From positions 1 through 64,000 of the forward strand of contig JAEUIE010000022.1 in assembly GCA_016795155.1 (NCBI GenBank): a stretch of DNA of 64,000 nt. The letters run 5' to 3'. Under the pieces are notes generated by a model. It was not told the origin of the DNA, searched no databases, and saw only the letters and a list, made by a program, of their open reading frames with translations. This document shows positions 33,339 through 42,485 of this stretch, piece after piece. Position 1 is the stretch's first letter. Every line of letters starts with the position of its first letter. A program made the position numbers and the translations under genes. Origin of the DNA: Planctomycetia bacterium (GTDB lineage: Bacteria > Planctomycetota > Planctomycetia > Gemmatales > HRBIN36).

Positions 33339-36300
33339 ATGTTCACTAAAATCCTTTACCGGCCAGCACTGGCAATTGTCATTTCGATCATCTTGTTATT
33401 TCTGGGTGTGTTGGGAATTTATACCCTTCCCATTGCGCAGTTCCCCTCCATCACGCCACCTACCGTGGAAGTAGCTATTGCCTACCCTGGCGCCAGTGCA
33501 AATGTGCTGGTGGATTCCGTTCTGATCCCACTGGAGCAATCCATCAACGGCGTTCAGAATATGCGTTACATCGTTTCCGATGCAACCAGTGCCGGCGAAG
33601 CCACCATTCGAATCTTCTTCGAGCCGGGAACGGATCCCAATATCAACGTGGTGAATGTGCAGAACCGTGTCAACATTGTGATGAACCGGTTGCCTCCCCT
33701 GGTTCAACGGGAAGGTATTCTCGTCAGCCAGGTTGTTCCAAGCATGCTGATGTATGTCAATATCTACAGCACGGCTCCGAACACGGATCAGAAATTCCTT
33801 TACAATTTTGCCAATGTCAATGTGATGCCTGCGATCAAGCGAATCCAGGGCATCGGGCTTCCCCGTAATCTGGGCAACCGCGCCTATGCGATGCGAATCT
33901 GGCTCAAGCTGGATCGTATGCGCGCTTACAAAATATCGTCTGAAGATGTCATGAAAGCGCTGGCAGAACAAAGCGTGATTGGCTCACCGGGCCGACTCGG
34001 CCAGGCTACAGGCAAGACTTCGCAATCACAGGAATACGTCTTGACCTACATCGGCCGATACAACAAGCCGGATCAGTATGCCAATATTATTCTCCGAGCT
34101 AATCCCGAAGGAGAGATACTTCGACTCAAGGATGTTGCAGATGTTGAACTGGGATCAGAGTTTTTCGACATCTATTCCGATCTCGATGGCCATCCTGCAG
34201 CATCCATTATCTTGAAGCAGAGTCCCGGCTCCAATGCTACTGCGGTGATTGAGGAAATCAAAAAAGAACTCGAGCAGATCAAGAAAGAGTCATTTCCTCC
34301 CGGAATGGATTACGAGCTTGCTTATGATGTCTCCAAGTTTCTGGACGCCTCCATTGAAAAAGTGCTGCACACGCTTCTGGAAGCATTTGTCCTGGTTTCA
34401 CTGGTCGTTTATATGTTTCTGGGTGATTTGCGATCAACGCTGATCCCGATCCTGGCAGTTCCCGTCTCCCTCGTGGGAGCATTCTTTTTCATGCAGATGT
34501 TCGGGCTTTCCATCAATCTCATCACCTTGTTTGCCCTGGTGCTGGCGATTGGTATTGTCGTGGATAATGCCATCGTGGTCGTCGAAGCAGTTCATGTCAA
34601 GATGCATGAAAAGCACCTTTCGCCGTATCGAGCAACCTGGGAAGTTCTCCATGAAGTCAGCGGCGCCATCATTGCTATCACCCTGGTGATGACATCCGTC
34701 TTTGTGCCGGTAACCTTTATTCCCGGACCTGTCGGAACATTCTACCGTCAATTCGGAATTACGATGGCAACATCCATCGTTCTTTCGGGTATCGTTGCCC
34801 TGACGTTAACTCCAGTTCTCTGCGCGATGATCCTCAAGCCTCTTCATCAATCCAATGGACATTCGAATTCTGAAAGGAAGCGGCGCTCAATCCTTGGTAC
34901 AGTGATCTTTGCCCTGGGAGGATTACTGGTACTGGGCCTGGTCACCTATCTGGCATATTACTTGTGGGGCAAAGTGGGTTTTATCCTGCTGGCAGTTCCT
35001 GTGCTGAGGCGTCCTTTTGATTATGCAGTGGAGAAAATTACCAGTGGATATACCGGGATTCTTCGATGGATCGTAACCAGTCGATTACTGACTGTGTCCT
35101 TTGTTGGCAGCTTTATCGCCGGTATCTATGTGGTTGGCTTGATGTTGCCTACCAGTTTTATCCCAGGTGAAGATCAGGGAATTATCTATGCCGTAATCCA
35201 GACACCTCCTGGCTCCACTCTGGAATACACCAATGCCAAATCACATGAGTTGCAGAAAGCTGCGAAGGAACTCGACGAAGTCAGCTCCGTCACGTCCCTG
35301 GCGGGTTATGAAGTGCTGACGGAAGGACGAGGATCGAATGCCGGTACCTGCATTATCAATCTGAAAAACTGGTCTGAACGCAAACGGACTGCCCGCGAAC
35401 TGATGGAAGAACTCGAAAAGAAATGCCACGCGATAACCGATGTCAAAATCGAGTTCTTTGAACCTCCAGCAGTGCCAGGCTTCGGAGCTGCAGGAGGCTT
35501 CTCCATGCGGCTCCTCGACAAGACCAATTCAACCGATTACAAACAACTTGGCGAGGTAACCGCGAAGTTCATGACAGCGCTGGAAAAACGTCCTGAACTC
35601 AGCAATCTGTTTACCTTCTATACTGCCGACTTTCCTCAATACGAATTGATCATCAACAATGATGTTGCCATGCAGAAGGGTGTTTCGATTGGCAAGGCAC
35701 TGGATAATCTCAACATCCTCATTGGTAGCACCTACGAGCAGGGTTTCATACTCTTTGGGCAGTTCTTCAAAGTGTATGTACAGTCAGCGCCTGAGTTCCG
35801 CCGCTTTCCGGAAGATCTGAACAATTTATTCATCAAGAATGATCATGGCGAGATGGTTCCCTACACTTCCTTCCTTTCAGTCAAAAAGAGGCAGGGGCTG
35901 AATGAAATCACTCGCTATAACCTCTATCCTTCCGCCTCAATCCAGGGAGCTCCCGCTCATGGGTTCAGTAGCGGGCAGGCCCTGCAAGCCATTCAGGAAG
36001 TTGCTGCACAGACCCTGCCGCAAGGATATGGCATCGGCTGGGAAGGTCTTTCCTATGATGAATCGAAAAAGGGAAATGAAGCTCTCTACATCTTCCTCAT
36101 TGTGATTGCCTTTGTGTATCTCATTCTGGTTGCACAATACGAAAGTTTCATACTGCCATTGGCTGTCATTCTTTCCCTGCCTATCGGGGTTTTTGGCTCA
36201 TTCTTTTTCCTGGAGTTGCTGGGGTTGGCGAACGACGTCTATGCACAGATTGGCATGGTCATGCTCGTGGGACTTCTCGGAAAGAATGCGATCTTGATTG

Positions 36301-36653
36301 TGGAATTTGCCGTCCAACGCCACAGGGATGGCTTGAGTTTCAAGGAAGCTGCCATTGAAGGCGGAAAGCTCAGATTCAGACCGATTCAGATGACCTCTTT
36401 TGCATTCATTGCTGGACTGGTTCCACTGGTGATTGCCACAGGCGCTGGAGCCATCGGAAACCGTACGATTGGAACCACTGGTGTTGGCGGTATGCTCGTA
36501 GGTACGGTCTTTGGGGTTATGGTTATTCCAGGGCTGTATTATCTGTTTGGCGTACTCTCAGGAGGAAAGAAATTCCTTCGAGACGAGGTGGATGAACCAC
36601 TCAGTGAACTTTTTGAACACAATGCCATAGCTCCGGAGAACAACGACCACTAA
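33339..36653 (+). CDS. RND multidrug efflux pump, AcrB/HAE-1 type, 1104 aa
   Basis: An inner-membrane proton-driven pump. It has the family start (FTKILYRPALAIVISIILL), the YPGASANVLVDSVLIPLEQ porter motif, and the transmembrane motif LFALVLAIGIVVDNAIVVVE, whose Asp belongs to the proton relay, plus GMVMLVGLLGKNAILIVEFA. At about 1100 aa it is somewhat longer than AcrB. The extra residues fall in a hydrophobic insertion after the sixth helix (about 505-560: SILGTVIFALGGLLVLGLV). It follows the adaptor by 44 bp. Confidence 0.94.
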   Translation: MFTKILYRPALAIVISIILLFLGVLGIYTLPIAQFPSITPPTVEVAIAYPGASANVLVDSVLIPLEQSINGVQNMRYIVSDATSAGEATIRIFFEPGTDPNINVVNVQNRVNIVMNRLPPLVQREGILVSQVVPSMLMYVNIYSTAPNTDQKFLYNFANVNVMPAIKRIQGIGLPRNLGNRAYAMRIWLKLDRMRAYKISSEDVMKALAEQSVIGSPGRLGQATGKTSQSQEYVLTYIGRYNKPDQYANIILRANPEGEILRLKDVADVELGSEFFDIYSDLDGHPAASIILKQSPGSNATAVIEEIKKELEQIKKESFPPGMDYELAYDVSKFLDASIEKVLHTLLEAFVLVSLVVYMFLGDLRSTLIPILAVPVSLVGAFFFMQMFGLSINLITLFALVLAIGIVVDNAIVVVEAVHVKMHEKHLSPYRATWEVLHEVSGAIIAITLVMTSVFVPVTFIPGPVGTFYRQFGITMATSIVLSGIVALTLTPVLCAMILKPLHQSNGHSNSERKRRSILGTVIFALGGLLVLGLVTYLAYYLWGKVGFILLAVPVLRRPFDYAVEKITSGYTGILRWIVTSRLLTVSFVGSFIAGIYVVGLMLPTSFIPGEDQGIIYAVIQTPPGSTLEYTNAKSHELQKAAKELDEVSSVTSLAGYEVLTEGRGSNAGTCIINLKNWSERKRTARELMEELEKKCHAITDVKIEFFEPPAVPGFGAAGGFSMRLLDKTNSTDYKQLGEVTAKFMTALEKRPELSNLFTFYTADFPQYELIINNDVAMQKGVSIGKALDNLNILIGSTYEQGFILFGQFFKVYVQSAPEFRRFPEDLNNLFIKNDHGEMVPYTSFLSVKKRQGLNEITRYNLYPSASIQGAPAHGFSSGQALQAIQEVAAQTLPQGYGIGWEGLSYDESKKGNEALYIFLIVIAFVYLILVAQYESFILPLAVILSLPIGVFGSFFFLELLGLANDVYAQIGMVMLVGLLGKNAILIVEFAVQRHRDGLSFKEAAIEGGKLRFRPIQMTSFAFIAGLVPLVIATGAGAIGNRTIGTTGVGGMLVGTVFGVMVIPGLYYLFGVLSGGKKFLRDEVDEPLSELFEHNAIAPENNDH

Positions 36654-36955
36654 ATCTGATACGAGCAGCAGTTCTCATTTCCGGCAATGGTTCTTGCAAT
36701 ACTTTGGATACATGAATGGCCAATGTTGCGCACCCGGTGCGTCGTCACAAGGCATCAATTACATGAGAATTTCTGAATAGATTATGCCTTTTCAGTGCTC
36801 TCAAACCGGACAAAATGACGATTACCATGATTGTGTGGGTCAGGGAACCTTGAGTTCCTGCTCATGCAATGTGAGAAAGCCTCGATGCCACAGATGGCGT
36901 GACCGTGCCAATGCACCGCATGGTTCTTGTGGCGGGTAAACTTGGCAGGATGCTG
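36654..36955. other. Spacer inside the RND operon, no gene called
   Basis: About 300 bp separate the pump from the outer-membrane factor. It holds a short hairpin (GGGAACC..GTTCCTG near 36843) and a minus-strand frame rich in His that I did not accept. It may contain a separate promoter for the channel gene. Confidence 0.4.
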
Positions 36956-38458
36956 ATGATGTTCTCCAGTTTGAATAACAGACCTGGCAAACACCATAAG
37001 TTTGTCACACATGGCAGTATCCTTTTATCATTCTCCATCGTGATGTCATCATGCCAGATTCCCAATCTCCGGCAAGCAGAGACGGGTCCGGAAACGCCTT
37101 CGAGTTTTACTGGTAGCAGCAGCAGCGGAGAAAGTTCAGCACAACTCCATGTTGATCAGTTTTTCAACGACCCAATGCTGATTCGATTGATGAATGAAGC
37201 CCTGACTAATAACCAGGAACTTAAAATACTGGCTGAAGAGATTGAAATAGCCAACAATGATATCGATGTACGAAGAGGAGCCTACCTCCCTTTTGTTAAC
37301 ATGAAAGCTGGTGCAGGATTCGAAAGGTCGAGCGCATTTACACCGCTGGGTACCGCTGAACGAGAATTGCAATACCAGCCGGGCAGGAATTACCCGGATC
37401 CACTCCCCGATTTTCTGCTGGCTGCGAATGTGAGCTGGGAAGTTGACATCTGGCGAAAATTGAGAAATGCCAGAGACGCTGCTACCCTTCGCTACCTCGC
37501 CACCAGTGAGGGAAGAAATTACGTCGTTACCCGTCTGGTTGCTGAAGTTGCTGAAAAATATTACGACCTCATGGCTTTGGATAACAAACTGAAAACACTG
37601 GAACAGACTATCGAACTGCAAAAGGAAAGCTTGCGCATTGCCAAAGCTAAAAAGGAAGCTGGGAGAGATACCGAACTGGCAGTGCAGCGATTCCAGGCTG
37701 AGGTGAATAAGAACCAGAGTGAAACACTCATGGTGAAACAGGAAATCATTGAAGTCGAGAACCGCATCAATTTTCTTGCTGGTCGGTTTCCCCAGCCTGT
37801 TGAACGAGCATCTGCAGGATTCCTTGACCTCAAAATACAGGCTGTCAATACTGGTATTCCATCCCAGCTTCTTCAAAATCGTCCCGATATCAGGCAGGCG
37901 CAACGTCAACTGGAAGCGGCAGGGCTTGATATAGAAATCGCCAAAGCTGAATTCTATCCCTCTCTCGACATCATTGGAGGCATTGGCTTTCGGGCATTCA
38001 ATCCAAAATACTTTTTCAATCCAGACGCATTGATTGCCAATACTGCTGGCGAATTGACTTCTCCCCTGATCAACAAGCTGGCCATACAGGCGGAATACCG
38101 TAACGCGAATGCCAGGCAGTTGCAGTCGGTTTACAACTATCAGCGAATTATCCTCGATGCCTTCACTGAAGTCATCAACCGCGTATCCATGGCGGATAAT
38201 TATGGGAAGAGCATTGAAATCAGGAAACAACAGTTGACTGCTCTTGAAGCATCGGTAAACACGGCAACCAACCTTTTTCAGAACGCACGCGCAGAATACA
38301 GCGAGGTATTGTTTGCGCAACGTGATCTGCTGGAAGCCAGAATGGTCTTGATTGAAACAAAACGAAAGCAACTCTCAGCCATGGTCAATACCTACCAGGC
38401 ACTCGGTGGTGGCGTTGCTCAATCCAGTAATGCACAGACACCACCTGCAAGCCAGTAG
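36956..38458 (+). CDS. Outer-membrane efflux factor, TolC/NodT family lipoprotein
   Basis: The outer-membrane channel of the RND system. It has a lipobox-like VMSSC after a hydrophobic run, then two TolC-type repeats of coiled-coil and strand. Family landmarks are VSWEVDIWRKLRNARDAA (about 160) and the second-half NRPDIRQAQRQLEAAGLDI and AKAEFYPSLDIIGGIG. A helical Gln-rich end closes the second repeat. AGGA lies 5 nt before the chosen ATG, but several nearby ATGs in frame make the start uncertain. Together with the two preceding genes it completes a tripartite pump. Confidence 0.9.
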   Translation: MMFSSLNNRPGKHHKFVTHGSILLSFSIVMSSCQIPNLRQAETGPETPSSFTGSSSSGESSAQLHVDQFFNDPMLIRLMNEALTNNQELKILAEEIEIANNDIDVRRGAYLPFVNMKAGAGFERSSAFTPLGTAERELQYQPGRNYPDPLPDFLLAANVSWEVDIWRKLRNARDAATLRYLATSEGRNYVVTRLVAEVAEKYYDLMALDNKLKTLEQTIELQKESLRIAKAKKEAGRDTELAVQRFQAEVNKNQSETLMVKQEIIEVENRINFLAGRFPQPVERASAGFLDLKIQAVNTGIPSQLLQNRPDIRQAQRQLEAAGLDIEIAKAEFYPSLDIIGGIGFRAFNPKYFFNPDALIANTAGELTSPLINKLAIQAEYRNANARQLQSVYNYQRIILDAFTEVINRVSMADNYGKSIEIRKQQLTALEASVNTATNLFQNARAEYSEVLFAQRDLLEARMVLIETKRKQLSAMVNTYQALGGGVAQSSNAQTPPASQ

Positions 38459-38540
38459 TTCTTCCCAGGATTCGGACGCACTTTTTCGGATAGCCTTGCT
38501 GTGCAGACTTGACTTAGTTTTGCCGGAAACGCGAGGAAGG

Positions 38541-38570
38541 TTGTTGTTTCGGTATTAACCGAAACAACAA
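38541..38570. terminator. Hairpin between convergent genes
   Basis: TTGTTGTTTCGG (38541-38552) pairs perfectly with CCGAAACAACAA (38559-38570) around a 6-nt loop. It lies between the RND operon and the convergent PEP-CTERM gene and probably terminates both. Confidence 0.7.
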
Positions 38571-38588
38571 TCAATATTCGATACTCTA

Positions 38589-39416
38589 CTACCCAATCAC
38601 CTCATCCAAAGCCCGCTGCCGTCTTCTTCTTCGTTGCCAGACCACGCTCGCTGCCACCACGCTGCTGCCAATCATCAGAGCCCACGTCGTTGGTTCAGGA
38701 ACAGCGAAGGTAGCAATCTCAAAAGTGTATCGGTAAAAGGGACTGATGATTTCACCGCCACCCGCTGCTTCGGTGCGTGTGCCACTGATCCGAAAATCGA
38801 TGTCATAAATACCCGGAGCAGAAAAGGCCATGTTGAAATTGTTCTGGGTGCCGGCAAAGCGGGTAAACGAAGTGATGTTCTGATCAGTCGAAAGCAAGAT
38901 CGTACCCAGGTTTCCCAGCGCACTGTTGAACGGATCATCATTGCTGTAATAGGAAAACGCACCGGGGTTCGTGATGCCCGCCACCGACATGGTAATCGTG
39001 AACTGGTTATTGACCAACACGCCATTAGGCACACTGAACGAGGCGACCCCCATGATCAATCGAGTAACCGGATCACCATTCTGAGGCGTGGCCCGGAACA
39101 GTTGGTTAGGCCCCACACCAACAAAAGACCAACTGGTGGGCACCGGTCTAGTGAAAAGATGCTGTGGCCCACCCACCAGGAAAGTCGCTCCGCCTGGCGC
39201 GTCAAACACAAAACGTCCCAGTGAACTGCTGAACGCTGCATCATACACCGTCTGGGTCGATTCATCATTGATTTGCACAATCCAGAACGGATTGTTGACG
39301 TTCGTGTTGTTGAACCCGAGTTCCAGAAACGAAATCTGGCCCTGGGCAATAACGTCTTGTGCCTGAAGACAAACCGTCGAAAAGCAGGCCAGAAGCAGTG
39401 AGGCAATATATTTCAT
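38589..39416 (-). CDS. PEP-CTERM sorting domain protein, 275 aa
   Basis: A surface-directed protein. The signal peptide KYIASLLLACFSTVCLQAQ leads into a beta-rich body (VYDAAFSSSLGRFVFDAPGG) and the C-terminal exosortase signal VPEPTTWALMIGSSVVAASV followed by an Arg-rich tail. It is unrelated in its body to the PEP-CTERM protein at 7918. No ribosome site stands out. It belongs to the exosortase substrate repertoire; the exosortase is elsewhere. Confidence 0.87.
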   Translation of the reverse strand: MKYIASLLLACFSTVCLQAQDVIAQGQISFLELGFNNTNVNNPFWIVQINDESTQTVYDAAFSSSLGRFVFDAPGGATFLVGGPQHLFTRPVPTSWSFVGVGPNQLFRATPQNGDPVTRLIMGVASFSVPNGVLVNNQFTITMSVAGITNPGAFSYYSNDDPFNSALGNLGTILLSTDQNITSFTRFAGTQNNFNMAFSAPGIYDIDFRISGTRTEAAGGGEIISPFYRYTFEIATFAVPEPTTWALMIGSSVVAASVVWQRRRRRQRALDEVIG

Positions 39417-39502
39417 GATGTTCGCAAGATAGAATAAGTGCCAGACCCTTAGACGTTTCCAGTGTAGCCAAAGTTCCCCCAGGCTACAAGAATAACAGTG
39501 GT

Positions 39503-39644
39503 GTTCTCCCTCTTCCCCATGGGGAGAGGGGCTGGGGGTGAGGGATTATTAATGGTGTTTAACCCGATTGTTTGAACAAAAGGGTTGAATACAAGATGAA
39601 CCCCCTCATCCTTAACCCTTCTCCCCAACGGGGAGAAGGGAACC
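39503..39644 (+). repeat. ~140-bp two-hairpin repeat, copy 1
   Basis: The left arm is CTCTTCCCCATGGGGAGAGG with GGGTGAGGG after it. The core is AACCCGATTGTTTGAACAA. The right arm is CCCTCATCCTTAACCC with CTCCCCAACGGGGAGAAGGG. The two ends are approximate inverted repeats of each other. It lies just upstream of the AtuA-like gene and matches copy 2 at 41034. Confidence 0.75.
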
Positions 39645-39665
39645 AAATACTCTCCCGGAATCATC

Positions 39666-41018
39666 ATGCGTTCTTCTCTCCGCATTGGTAATGGCTGTGG
39701 CTTCTGGGGCGACAACGTCGATGCCCCCATCGAACTCGCTCGCGATGGCAAGCTCGATTACCTCACACTCGAATACCTCGCTGAATTGACCATGTCGATT
39801 CTGGCCCTACTCAAGCAGCGCGATCCGCAATTCGGCTACGCTCACGATTTCCTCGGCGTGCTTAAACGCCTGGTGCCTCACCTGCAACAACAGCCACCAT
39901 TGAAAGTCATCACTAATGCAGGCGGCATGAATCCGCTGGCATGTGGCCAACAGGCTCGCACCATTCTCGACCAGTCTGAACTCAAAAGTTACAAAGTCGG
40001 TGTGGTCACTGGCGACGATCTGCTGCCTCGACTCGATGAACTGCAAGCTGCCGGGCATCCGCTCATTAATCTCGATACCGGTGAACCGCTTGAAAAGATT
40101 CGTTCCAAGATCGTTTCCGCTAATGCCTACATGGGTTCACAGCCCATAGTCGAAGCATTGCAGCGTGGTGCCAACGTCGTCGTCACCGGTCGTGTGGCCG
40201 ATGCCTGCTTGACCGTCGGCCCGGCTATTCACGAGTTCGGCTGGAAATGGGACGACTGGGCCAAGCTCTCCTCCGCCACGGTAGCAGGACACTTGATTGA
40301 ATGCGGAGCCCAGGCGACCGGCGGCTTGTGGGAACACTGGAACACGACGCCCGACTTCGCCAATGTAGGCTATCCCATTGCAGAGTTCGCTCCCAGCGGC
40401 GATTTCATCATCACCAAGCCGGAACGCACCGGCGGAGTTGTCAACCTGCAAACCGTGGCGGGCCAGTTGCTTTATGAAGTCAACAATCCTGCTGCCTATT
40501 ACACTCCCGATGTCGTTTCCGATTTCACCAGCATTGCACTGAAAGACCTGGGCCAAAACCGTGTTGAGGTTACCAAGGCTCAAGGCAAACCTGCACCCGA
40601 CAAGCTCAAAGTCTCCATCGCCTACCGCGATGGTTTCATGAGCAGTGGCACCCTGGCCATTTACGGTGGCAATGCTCCCGAGAAAGCACGCCAGGCTGGG
40701 CAGGTGATTCTTGATCGCCTCAAACGGGCTGGCTTCACCTATGCCCGTACCAATATTGAAACCATCGGTGCCGGTGCTGTCGTGCCGCTCGGCAATGACA
40801 AGAGCCAGGCTACAGAAGTGATGCTCCGTGTGGCAGTGCACGATCCGAACAAGGCTGCGGTCGAACGCTTCACCAAGGAATTCGCCCCGCTGGTGACCGC
40901 TGGCCCGCCCGGTACCACCGGTTATACCACCGGCCGACCCGCCGTCCGCGAAGTCTTCGCCTACTGGCCCGCTCTAATTGAGCGGTCAGTGGTGAAGCCA
41001 CAGGTGGATATACTTTAG
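39666..41018 (+). CDS. AtuA-like acyclic terpene utilisation protein (DUF1446), 450 aa
   Basis: A DUF1446/AtuA family protein, identified by RIGNGCGFWGDN at the N terminus, DYLTLEYLAELTM, ITNAGGMNPLACG and VVTGRVADACLTVGPA. The family occurs with acyl-CoA carboxylases and enoyl-CoA hydratases in citronellol/geraniol and related branched-chain pathways; its chemistry is not established. Here the C-terminal ferredoxin-like part is encoded separately by the next gene. The ATG lies 22 bp after a 140-bp repeat and has only a weak ribosome site. Confidence 0.85.
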   Translation: MRSSLRIGNGCGFWGDNVDAPIELARDGKLDYLTLEYLAELTMSILALLKQRDPQFGYAHDFLGVLKRLVPHLQQQPPLKVITNAGGMNPLACGQQARTILDQSELKSYKVGVVTGDDLLPRLDELQAAGHPLINLDTGEPLEKIRSKIVSANAYMGSQPIVEALQRGANVVVTGRVADACLTVGPAIHEFGWKWDDWAKLSSATVAGHLIECGAQATGGLWEHWNTTPDFANVGYPIAEFAPSGDFIITKPERTGGVVNLQTVAGQLLYEVNNPAAYYTPDVVSDFTSIALKDLGQNRVEVTKAQGKPAPDKLKVSIAYRDGFMSSGTLAIYGGNAPEKARQAGQVILDRLKRAGFTYARTNIETIGAGAVVPLGNDKSQATEVMLRVAVHDPNKAAVERFTKEFAPLVTAGPPGTTGYTTGRPAVREVFAYWPALIERSVVKPQVDIL

Positions 41019-41033
41019 GAGTATGAGGAATAA

Positions 41034-41177
41034 CTTCTCCCCTCTCCCCACGGGGAGAGGGGGCCAGGGTGAGGGGTTGATAATCGTATTCAACCCGATT
41101 GTGTAAGAACAATCTGGTTTAACATGGAGAAGAAACCCTCATCCCTAACCATTCTCCCCAAGGGGGAGAAGGGAACC
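41034..41177 (+). repeat. ~140-bp two-hairpin repeat, copy 2
   Basis: Same orientation and plan as copy 1: CTCTCCCCACGGGGAGAGG, a core with CAACCCGATTGTGTAAGAAC, then CCCTCATCCCTAACC and TCTCCCCAAGGGGGAGAAGG. The two copies bracket the AtuA-like gene as direct repeats. Confidence 0.75.
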
Positions 41178-41196
41178 AAACAGTACAGAGACTACC

Positions 41197-41547
41197 ATGC
41201 AAACCATCCCCCTTCACGACATCGCACACAGCCGCTCTGGCGACAAGGGCAACCATGCCAACGTTGCTATCCTCGCGTACACTGCCGCAGGCTACGACTG
41301 GATCAAACAGCATGTGACGACGAATGCGATTGAGCAGTTCTTCGCTTCACTCGGCTCCAGCAAAGTGGAACGTTTCGAGGCGGCCAATGTGAACGCACTC
41401 AACTTCATGCTCTACGATGCCCTGGGTGGAGGTGCCAGTCGTTCCCTCCGCATTGATACTCAGGGTAAAGCCCTGGGCCAGGCCGTGCTCCAAATGCGTA
41501 TTCCCAAACCCGACAACCTCGATGCCATGACCTATTCAAAACAGTGA
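41197..41547 (+). CDS. AtuA C-terminal ferredoxin-fold-like protein, 116 aa
   Basis: A small protein matching the domain that forms the C terminus of full-length AtuA proteins: HDIAHSRSGDKGNHANVAIL at the start and NVNALNFMLYDALGGGASRS later. In this genome it is a separate gene, split from the DUF1446 part by the second 140-bp repeat. The two probably form one functional unit. It is followed 7 bp later by an enoyl-CoA hydratase. Confidence 0.85.
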   Translation: MQTIPLHDIAHSRSGDKGNHANVAILAYTAAGYDWIKQHVTTNAIEQFFASLGSSKVERFEAANVNALNFMLYDALGGGASRSLRIDTQGKALGQAVLQMRIPKPDNLDAMTYSKQ

Positions 41548-41554
41548 GATACTT

Positions 41555-42379
41555 ATGTCCTCTTCCGTCATCCTCATCAATCATCAGCCTCATGCCACGA
41601 TCATTGCCATCAATCGTCCCGAACGGCGTAATGCCCTCAACCGCGAACTGGTAACCGCATTGACCAATGCATTCCAGGCCGCGTTGACCGATCAGAGCCG
41701 CTGCCTGATTCTGACTGGTACCGAAAAAGCCTTCTGTGCAGGCATGGATCTGGCCGAGCTATCCGAAACACTCGATAAACCCGATGAAGCCCAGCGGGTC
41801 CATGAAGATGCAGGCAGGCTTTCGAACCTGTTCGAATTGATCTATTCCCACCCCAAGCCGACGATTGCTGCCGTGAACGGTGCTGCTGTAGCAGGTGGTG
41901 CCGGGCTTGTCTCCGTCTGCGATCTGGCGATAGCCGACCCCGGTGCCAAACTGGGCTATCCCGAAGTAAAACGTGGACTGGTCGCTGCCATGGTAATGCC
42001 CCATCTGCTCCGTCTGGTCGGAGAGCGGGCCGCCCGCGACCTGCTCCTCACCGGCCGACTCGTTGATGCCAGCGAAGCCTTCCGTATGGGCTTTATCAAC
42101 GAAGTGGTGGATGCCAACCTCACTGCCAATGATGAAGCACTGGGCATCAAGCCGGCAACCTCAGCTCTCGACCGTGCATTAGCCATTGCCAAAGAACTGG
42201 GCGAAAGCTCTCCCAATGCGTTAACCATCACCAAAAGACTGCTTGCCGAATGCCGTGCCGGTGCCGCTGCCAACTCCGGCCTGGCCCGCGAAAGTGCCGA
42301 TGCCCGGCTGCACATTGAAGCCAAATCAGGCCTCAAAGCGTTTCTGGATAAGAAACCTGTGCCTTGGGTGAAGCCGTAA
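41555..42379 (+). CDS. Enoyl-CoA hydratase/isomerase family protein, 274 aa
   Basis: A crotonase-fold enzyme. The oxyanion-hole signature is visible as FCAGMDLAELSE and AAVNGAAVAGGAGLVSVCDLAI, and the usual catalytic acid region is YPEVKRGLVAAMV. It probably hydrates a 2-enoyl-CoA or cleaves a hydroxyacyl-CoA in the pathway of its AtuA neighbours. The length and the C-terminal helix (SADARLHIEAKSGLKAFLDK) are normal. The start follows the previous gene by 7 bp, suggesting cotranscription. Confidence 0.9.
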   Translation: MSSSVILINHQPHATIIAINRPERRNALNRELVTALTNAFQAALTDQSRCLILTGTEKAFCAGMDLAELSETLDKPDEAQRVHEDAGRLSNLFELIYSHPKPTIAAVNGAAVAGGAGLVSVCDLAIADPGAKLGYPEVKRGLVAAMVMPHLLRLVGERAARDLLLTGRLVDASEAFRMGFINEVVDANLTANDEALGIKPATSALDRALAIAKELGESSPNALTITKRLLAECRAGAAANSGLARESADARLHIEAKSGLKAFLDKKPVPWVKP

Positions 42380-42485
42380 TCCCTGCTCGTTTCACCCAAC
42401 TTCCAAAATCCATGATTGACAAGCCTCACCCGCTCGCGTAGTCTCTGCCTGAAGAGCATTACCCAACCAGCAGGAAAGAACGTCG

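Noticed and set aside
36782-37012. Minus-strand His-rich open frame of 76 codons
   Set aside because: It overlaps the 5' part of the outer-membrane factor gene on the other strand, has no ribosome site, and its His content follows from the complementary codon pattern.
37136-38371. Minus-strand frame of 411 codons opposite the outer-membrane factor
   Set aside because: The plus strand encodes a complete TolC/NodT protein with all landmarks; the antisense frame has no motif.
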